Positions 45,706-62,159 of a stretch of DNA of 64,000 nucleotides are shown piece by piece. Every line of letters starts with the position of its first letter. Positions within the stretch are counted from its first letter, which is position 1. Below the pieces are notes generated by a model that saw nothing but the letters and a program-made list of their open reading frames with translations, was not told the origin of the DNA and ran no database searches. Both the position numbers and the translations under genes were made by a program. Source of the DNA: Lumbricus rubellus (lineage: Eukaryota > Annelida > Clitellata > Crassiclitellata > Lumbricidae). The stretch lies in assembly GCA_945859605.1 (NCBI GenBank), contig OX243827.1:28562941-28626940 (forward strand), read 5' to 3'.

Positions 45706-46186
45706 ATTCTACAAGGATTGTCTCGATTCACAGGTTATTTGGTCCGACCATGTCATTCGCAGATTTTTTTATATAACCATGATTATTACAATCAATATCA
45801 ACTTTCTATACCAAAGATAGACCTATGCCTACCACTATGCTTCACTGAGACCGTATCTACAGGGTGGGCCAATAGGAATGCAACAACTTTGACGCCTTAT
45901 AACTTGAACAATTTTTATCCGAACATCGTGATCAATATACTAAACATTAATCATCGTGATCAATATACTAAATTGAAGGTAATTATCCATTCCACTACTA
46001 TTATTTTGTTGCATTCCTATTGGCCCACCCTGTAGATACGGTCTCAGTGAAGCATAGTGGTAGGCATAGGTCTATCTTTGGTATAGAAAGTTGATATTGA
46101 TTGTAATAATCATGGTTATATAAAAAAATCTGCGAATGACATGGTCGGACCAAATAACCTGTGAATCGAGACAATCCTTGTAGAAT
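45706..46186. repeat. 481-bp palindrome with perfect 181-bp arms, upstream of gene 3
   Basis: Bases 45706-45886 and 46006-46186 are reverse complements with no mismatch that I can find, separated by a 119-base loop. The innermost 27 bases of each arm are the ends of a small TA-flanked transposon (45860-46032). The outer 154 bases are ordinary flanking DNA that has been duplicated in inverted form. The right arm ends 86 bases before the gene 3 signal-peptide exon. Confidence 0.95.
45860..46032. mobile_element. Tc1/mariner-like MITE at the palindrome centre
   Basis: The ends are perfect 27-bp inverted repeats beginning CAGGGTGGGCCAATAGGAAT, flanked by TA on both sides. The 173-bp element has no ORF of interest. 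Its interior has a 20-base direct repeat, ATCGTGATCAATATACTAAA (at 45925 and 45953). CAGGGTGGxxxAA-type ends match the two other mariner-like elements in the window. Confidence 0.8.
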
Positions 46187-46271
46187 CTTTGATATCTCTA
46201 ACTTTTAATGCGTATCAATATGCCGTAATTACAAATGTACATGTACTTACTTTTTTTCGATGTGTGCTCAG

Positions 46272-53783
<7,512 letters not shown>

Positions 53784-53789
53784 TATGAC

Positions 53790-54465
53790 GATCCGAGCTT
53801 GTTGGCTACTATTACTCCAGACCCAGTTTTCGCCTCAACATGTATCTCGTTCTCAAAATCTAAGAAACGAAAGCGTTAGATCGGCGTTTCGATCAGGGAT
53901 GGTCCTACTTAGGCTACTTGAATCTCGACAAATGACATGTAAGATTTGTTCATTTCTTTGATCTGTGATTATTGGATATGGGCCATCTGATTTTGATGTG
54001 GGATACCTGGATCATAGTTCGAAAGAATAAATCCGTATTTCGATATGAGTCTAGAAGCCTTTTGCCGGACAAAATCCAAATTCGGTCTGTCCATCTCAAT
54101 ACACCCGAGTAGCGAATAAAATATTACAATCAATTGATTGATTGACAGATAGATGGACGGATTGATTGGCTCGTTGGTAATTATCACGATCAATTTCAGC
54201 AGTTTTCCTTTCACAGTGTTTATTCTCAATTTTAAATTCAATCCACTTTAACATAGTAATTATTATTGTCGTTTGAAAATATTCGAGCTAGGTGATACGA
54301 TGCAGTGCCATTAATAAGACGAGCAGTACAGTAACTGTGTAGCAATCACAGAAAGCAAGCTGGGTGGCTAATATTATTACAAGTAGATCTAATCTTTATC
54401 AATAAACATTTCTAGCATTTACTAATCTAAGATATACGTAATTCAAAGTCAAGTAGAAGTCTTCA
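53790..54465. other. 3' flank of gene 3, nothing recognised
   Basis: AT-rich sequence with a short GATTGATTGA stretch near 54135. No domain-bearing frame and no clear polyadenylation site choice beyond an AATAAA-like run near 54026. Confidence 0.5.
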
Positions 54466-54469
54466 GGCT

Positions 54470-55310
54470 GTGGCATCGTATTTCACACAGAACAAAAGTT
54501 ATGCCACTTTTAGTGAAGCCACTCACAGTTTTTTGACGATTCAAACACTCGACGCAACTTAAAGCAAACAAATTCAATTCAATTATTCTGGCCAATATCT
54601 TGGCCAGAACCAAGAATAGCGAACTGAAGTTTTACAGGCCTAAAGACAATTCATTTCTACATAATTTTATGATGGCCAGATTTCATATGAAGTGTAAGCA
54701 AAAGAAAAGTTGTACCTCTTTTAGTGAGGCCACTCCCCTCCGTTTTTTGACGATTCAAAGACGTAGGACAGCAAAAAGTATCAAGAACATGATTTTATTA
54801 AGTCTCATCTCAAATAATTGTTATAAAATAGCCTTCATATTGTCAAATGGTCATTATTATTACTATTAAAAAAATAAACAGGGTACCAGCGTAGCTGCAC
54901 GTGACTGAGAAGTCGCTTAGCAAAATGACAATCAAATTGGTATAAAGGAATCTGTCATATTATCAACAGGTCCATCCATCAAAAACTTTGCAAAGAGACT
55001 CAAAGGAAGTGTTTGTACTGGTGGTGGGCACATTAAACACAAGTTGTGAAGCACTACCAAGTTCATTTTAAAACAGTAATTTGAGGTTGGACTTAATAAA
55101 AATCAGGTTTTTGTGACTTTTTGTTGCGTTACGTGTTTCAATCATCAAAAAACGTTCGGTGGCCTCCATAAAAGTGGCACAACTCTTGTTCCGTTTTATA
55201 TCGTTTTATTAAATCTAGCCATCATGTGTAAATATGACTTGCCTTTAAGGATGTAAAGTTTCATTTTGCAATTCGGACTTTTAGCCAAGATATTGGCAAA
55301 AAACCTAGGG
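54470..55310. mobile_element. Decayed inverted-repeat DNA element
   Basis: The block around TATGCCACTTTTAGTGAAGCC...TTTTTTGACGATTCAAA occurs at about 54498-54555 and again at 54708-54770. It occurs in inverted form at about 55130-55195. A second block, GGCCAATATCTTGGC with AGTTTTACA..., at 54590-54680 is inverted at 55205-55305. Nested direct and inverted copies suggest a foldback or DNA transposon. Family unknown. Confidence 0.6.
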
Positions 55311-55339
55311 GAATCTTTTTTGCGCACCATGTATATCGA

Positions 55340-55908
55340 TGTATTGATTCTCTTCTGTGGAATTGAGAACCCGAGTAGGGATTCAATTGTGTGGAATCGG
55401 GAACCAAAAAGGGATTCAAATACGTGGAATCGGTAAACCAAGTAGGGATTAAATTCTGTGGAATCGAGAACCGAGTAGGGAATCAGTTTTGTGGAATCAT
55501 GAACCAATTAAGGATTTAATTCTGTGGCATCCGGAACCAAGTGGGGATTCAATTCTCTGGAATCAGGAACCAAGTGGGGATTCAATTCTCTGGAATCAGG
55601 AACCAAGTATGGATCCAGTTCCCTTGAAATTTGAATCAGGAGCCAAGTAGAGATCCACTTCTTCCGAATCAATTTCCGATTTTTGCAGATCAAAGTCAGA
55701 GTTGCTTATAATTTATCTCGAATGAGAGCCACGTGGATGCTCATTTGTGTTTGGAGAATTATCAGCTTCACCTCGAACTGTGATTTCCTTCACAGGGATT
55801 GGCTATCATGCAAAACTTTTTCTTTCAAATGAACATCAACTTGTTCACGTCCTCCATCCTCGTAAGGATCTTTTGGCATTCTGCTTTTATTCGTTCGTCT
55901 CGTGACGC
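55340..55908 (-). pseudogene. Relic of a fourth receptor tail exon, inverted
   Basis: Read on the minus strand from an acceptor-like TTTTTTCTCAG (ending at 55909), the frame begins GVTRRTNKSRMPKDPYEDGG. This parallels the tail-exon starts of gene 2 (ANRRLKKRRLPNLPS...DDGG) and gene 3. After a stop near 55795 and frameshifts it reads FDLQKSEIDSEEVDLYLAPD (about 55700) and then an 11-residue repeat, SRELNPHLVPD, from a 33-bp DNA repeat (55370-55650). This is the same S(K/R)E(V/L)NxYL pattern as the gene 3 tail. No Ig or membrane exon of this copy is visible upstream of it on that strand. It is a broken fragment in opposite orientation to the array. Confidence 0.65.
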
Positions 55909-55939
55909 CTGAGAAAAAATAGACCAATAGCCACATTAC

Positions 55940-55940
55940 C

Positions 55941-55989
<49 letters not shown>

Positions 55990-56056
55990 TTTGTATATCC
56001 TGTTATTGATATGTTGCTTGAAGATATTAAAAGATAATAATAATAAATATAAAAAA

Positions 56057-56090
<34 letters not shown>

Positions 56091-56111
56091 GTAATAGTAA
56101 TAGTAGTAGTA

Positions 56112-56144
<33 letters not shown>

Positions 56145-56511
56145 GTAATAGTAATAGTAGTAGTAATAATAATAATAATAATAATAATAATTGCTACGGA
56201 AAGGAAAAACACTAAATACGTCTCTCTTGTAAACACTCACTTTTTCATTCCTTTAGCCTTTGAGACTTTAGGTCCCATTTGCAGTATTGGCCTCGACTTT
56301 TTGTCTGATTTAGGCCGCATCCTAACATTGTCGTCTGGTGATATGAGAGAGACCTGTTTTTTGCTGCAACGCCTCTCTATTACTGTCCAGCGCTTCAACT
56401 CGGTGGCCTTTAGAGGCACTTTAGCCGAGTCAGACCCAGAGGAGAGCTAATAACTTTTATCATCATTTAGAACAACTTTTATCATCATTTAGAACAATGA
56501 AAAAAAAAAAA

Positions 56512-56576
<65 letters not shown>

Positions 56577-56600
56577 TAATAATAATAATAATAATGAGTC
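55940..56600 (+). repeat. (AAT)n microsatellites around the LINE copies
   Basis: AAT or TAG/AAT runs lie at 55943-55989, 56056-56189 and 56512-56595. They sit exactly at the boundaries of successive LINE copies, so they are tails and/or insertion targets. Poly-Tyr, poly-Asn and poly-Ile frames here are artefacts. Confidence 0.92.
55985..56480 (+). mobile_element. 5'-truncated copies of the RLE-type LINE in (AAT)n
   Basis: 55985-56045 (GATATTAAAAGATAATAATA) resembles the 3' end of the full element near 60013. After an (AAT)n run, 56190-56475 repeats the last 285 bases of coding/3' sequence of the full-length copy (59669 onward). I find one base difference (GAGGAGAGC for GAAGAGAGC), plus a 23-base tandem duplication of TTTTATCATCATTTAGAACA at the end. 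The join to the AAT run is at ATTGCTACGG. Confidence 0.88.
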
Positions 56601-59600
56601 GGACCATCAGTTGACCGTGTTAGTCATATTCATTAAGCTTTACGCTATTTATACTTTTTATCCGTTTAAAACCATCGTCAGAACTGGATTTTTCGATATT
56701 TTGTTGTTTAAAGATCTTGTGACTACGAAAACTTTATTCATCACAGACGATCTGTACAGGTTACAATTTATTTCGATTGGATTCAAATTATTTTTCATCA
56801 TGGGCGATCATCGCAACATTTAAATACCACCGTCCTGTTTAAATGGCCGGTGACGTTTACGTTACCATGACGACGTACCGTTTTTTCAAGGCGGATCGTA
56901 ACTGTTTACGTTTTCGTTTGAAATAAGATATTTATCAGCGCAAACACAACATGAACAAAAAACAATCTAAGGGTAACGGAACTTGCCGTGTTTGCTGGGC
57001 AAAGTTTAAAACTCATTCATCTGATGGCACCGTTCATCGTCACGGTCCTAGGCCTTCGCCCTGCCCCGGTTCTAGTCAGCCGTCAGCAGAGTCATTAGCC
57101 CCCAACGCAGTTTTATCTGGGGTCCAAACAGAAGCGGGTGCTAACAGCCTCGTTGACCATTCTTCTCACTCCCTCTCAACCCCTCTTCAGCCGAGAATAG
57201 GAAATAATGGAGTCACTGACATAGGAGGCAGCCAGCATACGACCGTTATGGGAGAGGGCATGATTCAACATCCGAACATCACAACGAGGCTGCTCAAGCA
57301 CATCCCGAAAGGGGCTAGATCCGAGTCCGGAAGGCTTTTGACAAACATTATTAGCAGCATCATTTCGAATCCTATGAAAATCGAAAGCTGGCGAAATCTC
57401 TTGGCCTTTACAGCCATAGTTCTGGAACAACCAACTCGTGGTGGAAAACGGCACAATTTGACGTCTTGCATCAGAAAACGGATAACGGATTTCCATCATT
57501 TGCTGCCAAATAAGCTTCCGGATATTTACGATCAAAACAAATCAGACATCTATCCTACAAAGACTTCGCTCAGCGTCGAACATAAGATGGCCGCAGCAGT
57601 AGCGGCTAAGATTGAAGAGGGCAACATCAGGGCCGCGACACGAATTTTGTGCTCGGGAGATGCTCCAGCTCCAATCAATGAAATTACGCTTGATGAGCTT
57701 CGATCAAAACACCCGTCACCACCCTCTGATCGACCCCCGATGCCTGCTCCTCCTTCTTCGACCGAGGCCTATCAGGCATCTGAAACGATGGTCCACGACC
57801 AGATACGGCACTTCCCACCGGGCTCGTCAGGTGGTCCCGATGGCCTAAAGCCACAACACGTTCTAGAAATGATCAACACAAAGGACACCGGACCGGAGCT
57901 GTTGTCCGCCATCACGGGTCTGGTCAACGTTCTTTTAGCTGGAAAATGTCCGGCAGAGATGCGTCCAATTCTCTTTGGTGGCACCCTCTTTGCTCTGAAG
58001 AAAAAAACTGGCGGCCTACGACCAATAGCCATCGGCTACTATTGGCGCAGACTAACCTCTAAATGTGCCAACAAATATGCGAGCGACCAAGCAGCAGCTT
58101 ATCTATCTCCGAAACAACTGGGTGTTGGAATTCCAGGCGGATGCGAGGCAGCGGTTCATGCAACCCGTAGGTTTATCACAAACATGGATGACGAAAACAT
58201 CGTTGTGAAACTCGATTTATCAAACGCCTTCAATAGTCTCTACCGAGACCGCATGCTGGCTTCAGTGATCGAAATCTTACCCGATCTGGCTCCATACTGT
58301 TTCCAGTCCTACGCCGAAGAATCAACATTACAATTCGGCGGCTACATGGTTCAATCTCGAGTGGGGCCTCAGCAAGGCGATCCGCTGGGACCCTTGCTTT
58401 TCTGCCTGCCTCTGCAGCCTATTCTTCTTCAGTTGGCTTCACCCCTATCATTCGGATACCTCGACGATCTCACCTTAGGTGGGAAGGCGGAAACGGTTGC
58501 AGCCGATGTCGACTTCATCGAGAGATCGTGCTCCACTATGGGCCTGACACTTAATCGTTCCAAATGCGAGGTGATAGCACGTAACAATAACAACACAGGA
58601 CACGACTCAATGAGAGAGTTCAAACTAATTGATGTGGATGAAGCCCAGCTACTCGGCGCCCCACTCTCATCGGGAAAAGCACTGCAGCAATGTCTTGAGA
58701 GTAGAACCAAAGAACTGGAGGAGAGTCTGTACAAATTAACTTTCATAGCAAGGCAGGACGCACTCCTAATTTTGAGAAGTTCGCTGGGTGCGCCTAAAAT
58801 TATTTACACTCTCCGATGCCATCCAAGCGACAAGCATCCCGAATTGGAGACTTACGACACCAAACTACGCCAAGGCTTAGAAAAGATTCTCAACATTTCT
58901 CTAGACGATAACCAATGGACACAAGCCTCATTGCCCATAAAGATGGGTGGTCTGGGGATTCGGAGAGCGTCTTCGCTAGCACTTCCAGCCTTTCTGGCTT
59001 CAGCTGCAAGCACTCTCCCTCTCCAGACTCTCATTCTCAGTTCTATTAATCTCGAACATGACTCACACTTTCAAACGATGACAACCGAGTGGCGTTCCAA
59101 GATAGAATTTGATGAAGCAGGAATCATGCCAACAAATCAGCAAGCATCATGGGACAAACCTTTGTTGGAGAAAACTGCGAAGACACTGCTCGAAAACACA
59201 GTGGATGTATATAACATCGCACGACTAAAAGCAGTCTCATCGCCCCATGCTAGTGACTGGCTCCATGCGTTACCGATAACCGCATGTGGACTACGTCTGG
59301 ATAACGAGGATGTTCGAGTTGCCGTCGGTTTGCGACTTGGGGCCGCAATATGTGAACCCCACACTTGCGCCTGCGGAGCTCAAATTGACGCCAGAGGCAG
59401 CCACGGCCTGTCTTGCTCTCTCGGCTTCGGTCGAATAGCTCGACATAATACGATCAATGACATTGTATACCGCTCCCTTTCTAAGGCAGGAATACCGTCC
59501 ATTAAAGAACCACCAGGTCTTCTTCGCACGGATGGTAGACGACCAGACGGCCTTACCATGATTCCATGGCGTGCGGGTCGTCATCTTGTGTGGGATGCGA

Positions 59601-60040
59601 CAGTGGTTGACACACTTGCACCATCATATATCCAGGCCACGGCTTCGACGGCGGGCGCGGCAGCCGAGATTGCTACGGAAAGGAAAAACACTAAATACGT
59701 CTCTCTTGTAAACACTCACTTTTTCATTCCTTTAGCCTTTGAGACTTTAGGTCCCATTTGCAGTATTGGCCTCGACTTTTTGTCTGATTTAGGCCGCATC
59801 CTAACATTGTCGTCTGGTGATATGAGAGAGACCTGTTTTTTGCTGCAACGCCTCTCTATTACTGTCCAGCGCTTCAACTCGGTGGCCTTTAGAGGCACTT
59901 TAGCCGAGTCAGACCCAGAAGAGAGCTAATAACTTTTATCATCATTTAGAACAATGACTACCGCTTCTGTTGTTTATTGTTCTTTATGTGTCTGATGTTG
60001 TTTGTCGGAAATATTAAAAGGATTATAATAAATAATAAAA
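56600..60040 (+). mobile_element. Full-length RLE-type non-LTR retrotransposon
   Basis: The unit begins after an (AAT)n tract (56595), has a 350-base leader, a single intact ORF (56951-59929) and a 3' untranslated region ending in ATATTAAAAGG and (AAT)n (60043-60078). There is no APE endonuclease. It has a C-terminal restriction-like nuclease region, as in the R2/NeSL/Hero group. I cannot name the clade with certainty. Confidence 0.8.
56951..59929 (+). CDS. Reverse transcriptase/restriction-like endonuclease polyprotein
   Basis: 992 residues, uninterrupted. A cysteine/histidine cluster at 12-31 (CRVC...HSSDGTVHRH) is a possible DNA-binding finger. A proline/serine-rich linker follows. The reverse transcriptase spans roughly 290-640: LRPIAIGYYWRRLTSK (355-370), VVKLDLSNAFNSLYRD (first aspartate), VGPQQGDPLGPLLFCL and FGYLDDLTLGG near 500 (catalytic YLDD). 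A CACGAQIDARGSHGLSC finger at about 806-822 precedes a nuclease-like region GRRPDG (863) and WDATVVD (880) with a downstream ERKNTKY. This fits a PD-(D/E)xK restriction-like endonuclease (family knowledge; assignment inferred). It would nick target DNA and prime reverse transcription of its own RNA. The start at 56951 is the first ATG after the leader and precedes the finger. The frame is probably functional. Confidence 0.87.
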   Translation: MNKKQSKGNGTCRVCWAKFKTHSSDGTVHRHGPRPSPCPGSSQPSAESLAPNAVLSGVQTEAGANSLVDHSSHSLSTPLQPRIGNNGVTDIGGSQHTTVMGEGMIQHPNITTRLLKHIPKGARSESGRLLTNIISSIISNPMKIESWRNLLAFTAIVLEQPTRGGKRHNLTSCIRKRITDFHHLLPNKLPDIYDQNKSDIYPTKTSLSVEHKMAAAVAAKIEEGNIRAATRILCSGDAPAPINEITLDELRSKHPSPPSDRPPMPAPPSSTEAYQASETMVHDQIRHFPPGSSGGPDGLKPQHVLEMINTKDTGPELLSAITGLVNVLLAGKCPAEMRPILFGGTLFALKKKTGGLRPIAIGYYWRRLTSKCANKYASDQAAAYLSPKQLGVGIPGGCEAAVHATRRFITNMDDENIVVKLDLSNAFNSLYRDRMLASVIEILPDLAPYCFQSYAEESTLQFGGYMVQSRVGPQQGDPLGPLLFCLPLQPILLQLASPLSFGYLDDLTLGGKAETVAADVDFIERSCSTMGLTLNRSKCEVIARNNNNTGHDSMREFKLIDVDEAQLLGAPLSSGKALQQCLESRTKELEESLYKLTFIARQDALLILRSSLGAPKIIYTLRCHPSDKHPELETYDTKLRQGLEKILNISLDDNQWTQASLPIKMGGLGIRRASSLALPAFLASAASTLPLQTLILSSINLEHDSHFQTMTTEWRSKIEFDEAGIMPTNQQASWDKPLLEKTAKTLLENTVDVYNIARLKAVSSPHASDWLHALPITACGLRLDNEDVRVAVGLRLGAAICEPHTCACGAQIDARGSHGLSCSLGFGRIARHNTINDIVYRSLSKAGIPSIKEPPGLLRTDGRRPDGLTMIPWRAGRHLVWDATVVDTLAPSYIQATASTAGAAAEIATERKNTKYVSLVNTHFFIPLAFETLGPICSIGLDFLSDLGRILTLSSGDMRETCFLLQRLSITVQRFNSVAFRGTLAESDPEES

Positions 60041-60041
60041 A

Positions 60042-60078
<37 letters not shown>

Positions 60079-60079
<1 letters not shown>

Positions 60080-60445
60080 TTACTGTGCCGCTGTTTCTGT
60101 CGATCCAAGTCTAGCTCTTCCATAGACTTTCTATCTGCACACAGCGTTTTAATGAGAGTTGCCCGCTTCCTACATCTTTCAGCCGGTGGCCATTGAGACA
60201 TTCAATCCTTCAGCCTCAGACTTCATAAATGAAATTGGCAGCCGCATCTCTTCTATCACTGGGGACAGACGTGAAGCTTTCTTTCTTTTTCAACGTCTGT
60301 CCACTTGCATTCAACGCTACAACTTGGTCCCTTTCAAAGGCACTTTTGCCTCACACCCTGAAGACGAGGCCTGACCCACCAGACATACACTCTTCATATA
60401 ATAATAGTCCATAAGTCCCTGGGGGAATGAAGTACCTCAGGGCAA
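60079..60445 (+). mobile_element. Diverged 3' fragment of the same LINE family (copy C)
   Basis: The frame 60159-60374 (PASYIFQPVAIETFNPSAS, FLFQRLSTCIQRYNLVPFKG) aligns with the C-terminus of the full ORF (FFIPLAFETLGPICS, FLLQRLSITVQRFNSVAFRG). It begins at the (AAT)n tail of the full copy and ends in its own AAT/AAC-rich tail (60452-60550). Confidence 0.78.
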
Positions 60446-60550
60446 ACAAAAATAAAAATAATAACAACAACAATAATAATAATAATAATAATAGCAATAA
60501 TAATAACAATGATAACAATAATAATAATAACAACAATAATAATAATAATT

Positions 60551-61010
60551 TGCAGCGTATCTCGCTGATGATACAACGCTACACGACAATTGCTCATAGG
60601 TGCACTTTCGCAGACCAGGAGGCGGAATATAAATAGGGCTTTTCCAGGCTTTGATTTTATAGGCTACTAGGCGGTAGTAAAGTTCCTGAGGAATCTTGTA
60701 TATCTCGGTTCAAAACAGAAGAGTAATAATAAAAAAATAACAATAATGATGATATTAAGTTTTATTAACAATGGCGGGTGAAGCTGCCGAAATTTCCGTT
60801 GTTAGGAAAAGCCACAAAATGAATAGGCTACTCCATGCTCGACACCGAATAGGCCTATTATATATTCAATCCAGTGACTAGGAATTCCTGGCCTTCGTCA
60901 ACGAACTCAGCCGATGGTTGACACGAATAACAGAAGACCCGCAGGAAGCGTTCTTGTTTCAAGAGATATCAGTCACGGTCAGAAGAGCAATAACTAGTGG
61001 AATATATATT
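60551..61010 (+). mobile_element. Further short 3' fragments (copies D and E)
   Basis: 60551-60636 reads LQRISLMIQRYTTIAHRCTF, again the QRLSITVQRFNSVAFRGTL pattern, followed by an A-rich tail to 60750. At 60890-60995 the frame FVNELSRWLTRITEDPQEAF and FQEISVTVRRAI matches the same C-terminal region in more diverged form. Both are truncated and non-coding now. Confidence 0.65.
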
Positions 61011-61294
61011 AATAAAGTGCAAGCATCAATGTTGACATATTAGAACTGTTAAAAAGGAAGGTGTGACTTAATTTAAAATTCATTTTGCCTATAATCGTTT
61101 AGAATGGTTTGTCTTAATTTCTCATATTCTACATATTCTATAATTGTACATGTAGGCCTACACTCTACAACAGTACTCGATAAGTAGGCTACTCTAAGAA
61201 TGACAAAGAGGTGACCTATTCAATGATTACTTTTGGTCAAAATTATATGCTATCATATCGAAAAAGCCAAGTCAGAGTAACCAGCTCAACTACA

Positions 61295-61425
61295 GCCGAT
61301 TCTAGGACGTTTCGTCCCAGGACGATTCATCCCCGGACGGTTCATCCCCGGATGGTTCATCCAGTGGACTGTTCATCTTCAGACGTTTCATCCCCGGACG
61401 GATCATTCACGAACGACTCATAAAG
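61295..61425 (+). repeat. Minisatellite of CCCCGGACGGTTCATC units
   Basis: Six to eight imperfect units of about 15 bases around GGACGxTTCATCC. No gene. Confidence 0.8.
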
Positions 61426-61805
61426 CATGTTTAATATGAATTGTTCATTAGTCGGCATAGGACTGGTGGAGACTTGGTCTGAAACTTGCGGGGGACGAAC
61501 GATTGTCCGAAGGAAAGACGCGAGGTTTTGGGCGGACGAATGGCTGAGTCGCCGAAAACATTTTCCATCTTATTGGCGAAAAGATATTTCTGACGACCTT
61601 TTTTAGTCATTTGTCCAAAGTTCCAGGAACACTTCGTCGTCATTTCTGGTAAGATATTATCTCTTCTTCTAGCCTTGTAAACGTCACCAATGTGTTCATG
61701 CTCGCAAACTTATAGATTTAATTTTAGGCTAAATAAACTCATTAACACTAATCATCATTTATCTGTAACACTCAGTTGTCTCTCATCTAGCTGGGGTTAT
61801 TGTCA

Positions 61806-62015
61806 TGTAGCGCAGTGGTGTAGTGGTGGGGTCGTTGCCTTGGAGTTCGAAGGCTCAAGGTTCGAATCCACCTCCCTGCGTAAGGACCTTGGGCAAGTCC
61901 TTCACTCACAATTGCTCAGCGCTTCGGCGTGAAACTCCGACGCAGTGTCCGCTCTGCATTCGTGAGCGCCTCTGAGTAGAGAAAACTTAAAGGAGCGCTA
62001 TAACAAGTGCATAAA
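61806..62015 (+). mobile_element. tRNA-derived SINE
   Basis: A-box-like TAGCGCAGTGGTGTAGTGG (61808) and B-box GGTTCGAATCC (61859-61869) are spaced as in a tRNA promoter, so transcription by RNA polymerase III is expected (family knowledge). The body has CTTGGGCAAGTCCTTCACTC and the tail GCGCTATAACAAGTGCATAAAAAA. Two more copies, both reversed, are at 27835 and 44878. It is not a functional tRNA because no acceptor-stem pairing is apparent. Confidence 0.8.
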
Positions 62016-62021
62016 AAAACA

Positions 62022-62155
62022 ATGGGGGTAATTGTCCGGGGTTATTGGCACGGGGGTAGTTGTCCGAAGGTAATTTTGCTGGAGGTAATTGTCCAGGGGT
62101 AAGTGTCCGGGAGCAATTGTCCCGGAGTAATTGTCTGGGGGTAATTGTCATAGAA
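62022..62155 (+). repeat. Minisatellite of GGGGTAATTGTCC units
   Basis: About seven imperfect units of 15-20 bases containing TAATTGTCC or a variant, immediately after the SINE tail. Reads through as a glycine-rich artefact. Confidence 0.85.
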
Positions 62156-62159
62156 CCCT

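Noticed and set aside
45317..46035. Two overlapping ORFs of 118-167 residues upstream of gene 3
   Set aside because: They run through the palindrome and a MITE end, with no recognisable domain.
59291..59584. Minus-strand ORFs within 57000-59900
   Set aside because: Shadows of the intact LINE ORF on the plus strand.
61808..61880. A functional tRNA gene
   Set aside because: A and B box are present but acceptor-stem pairing is not evident, and two more copies share a long non-tRNA tail; it is a SINE.
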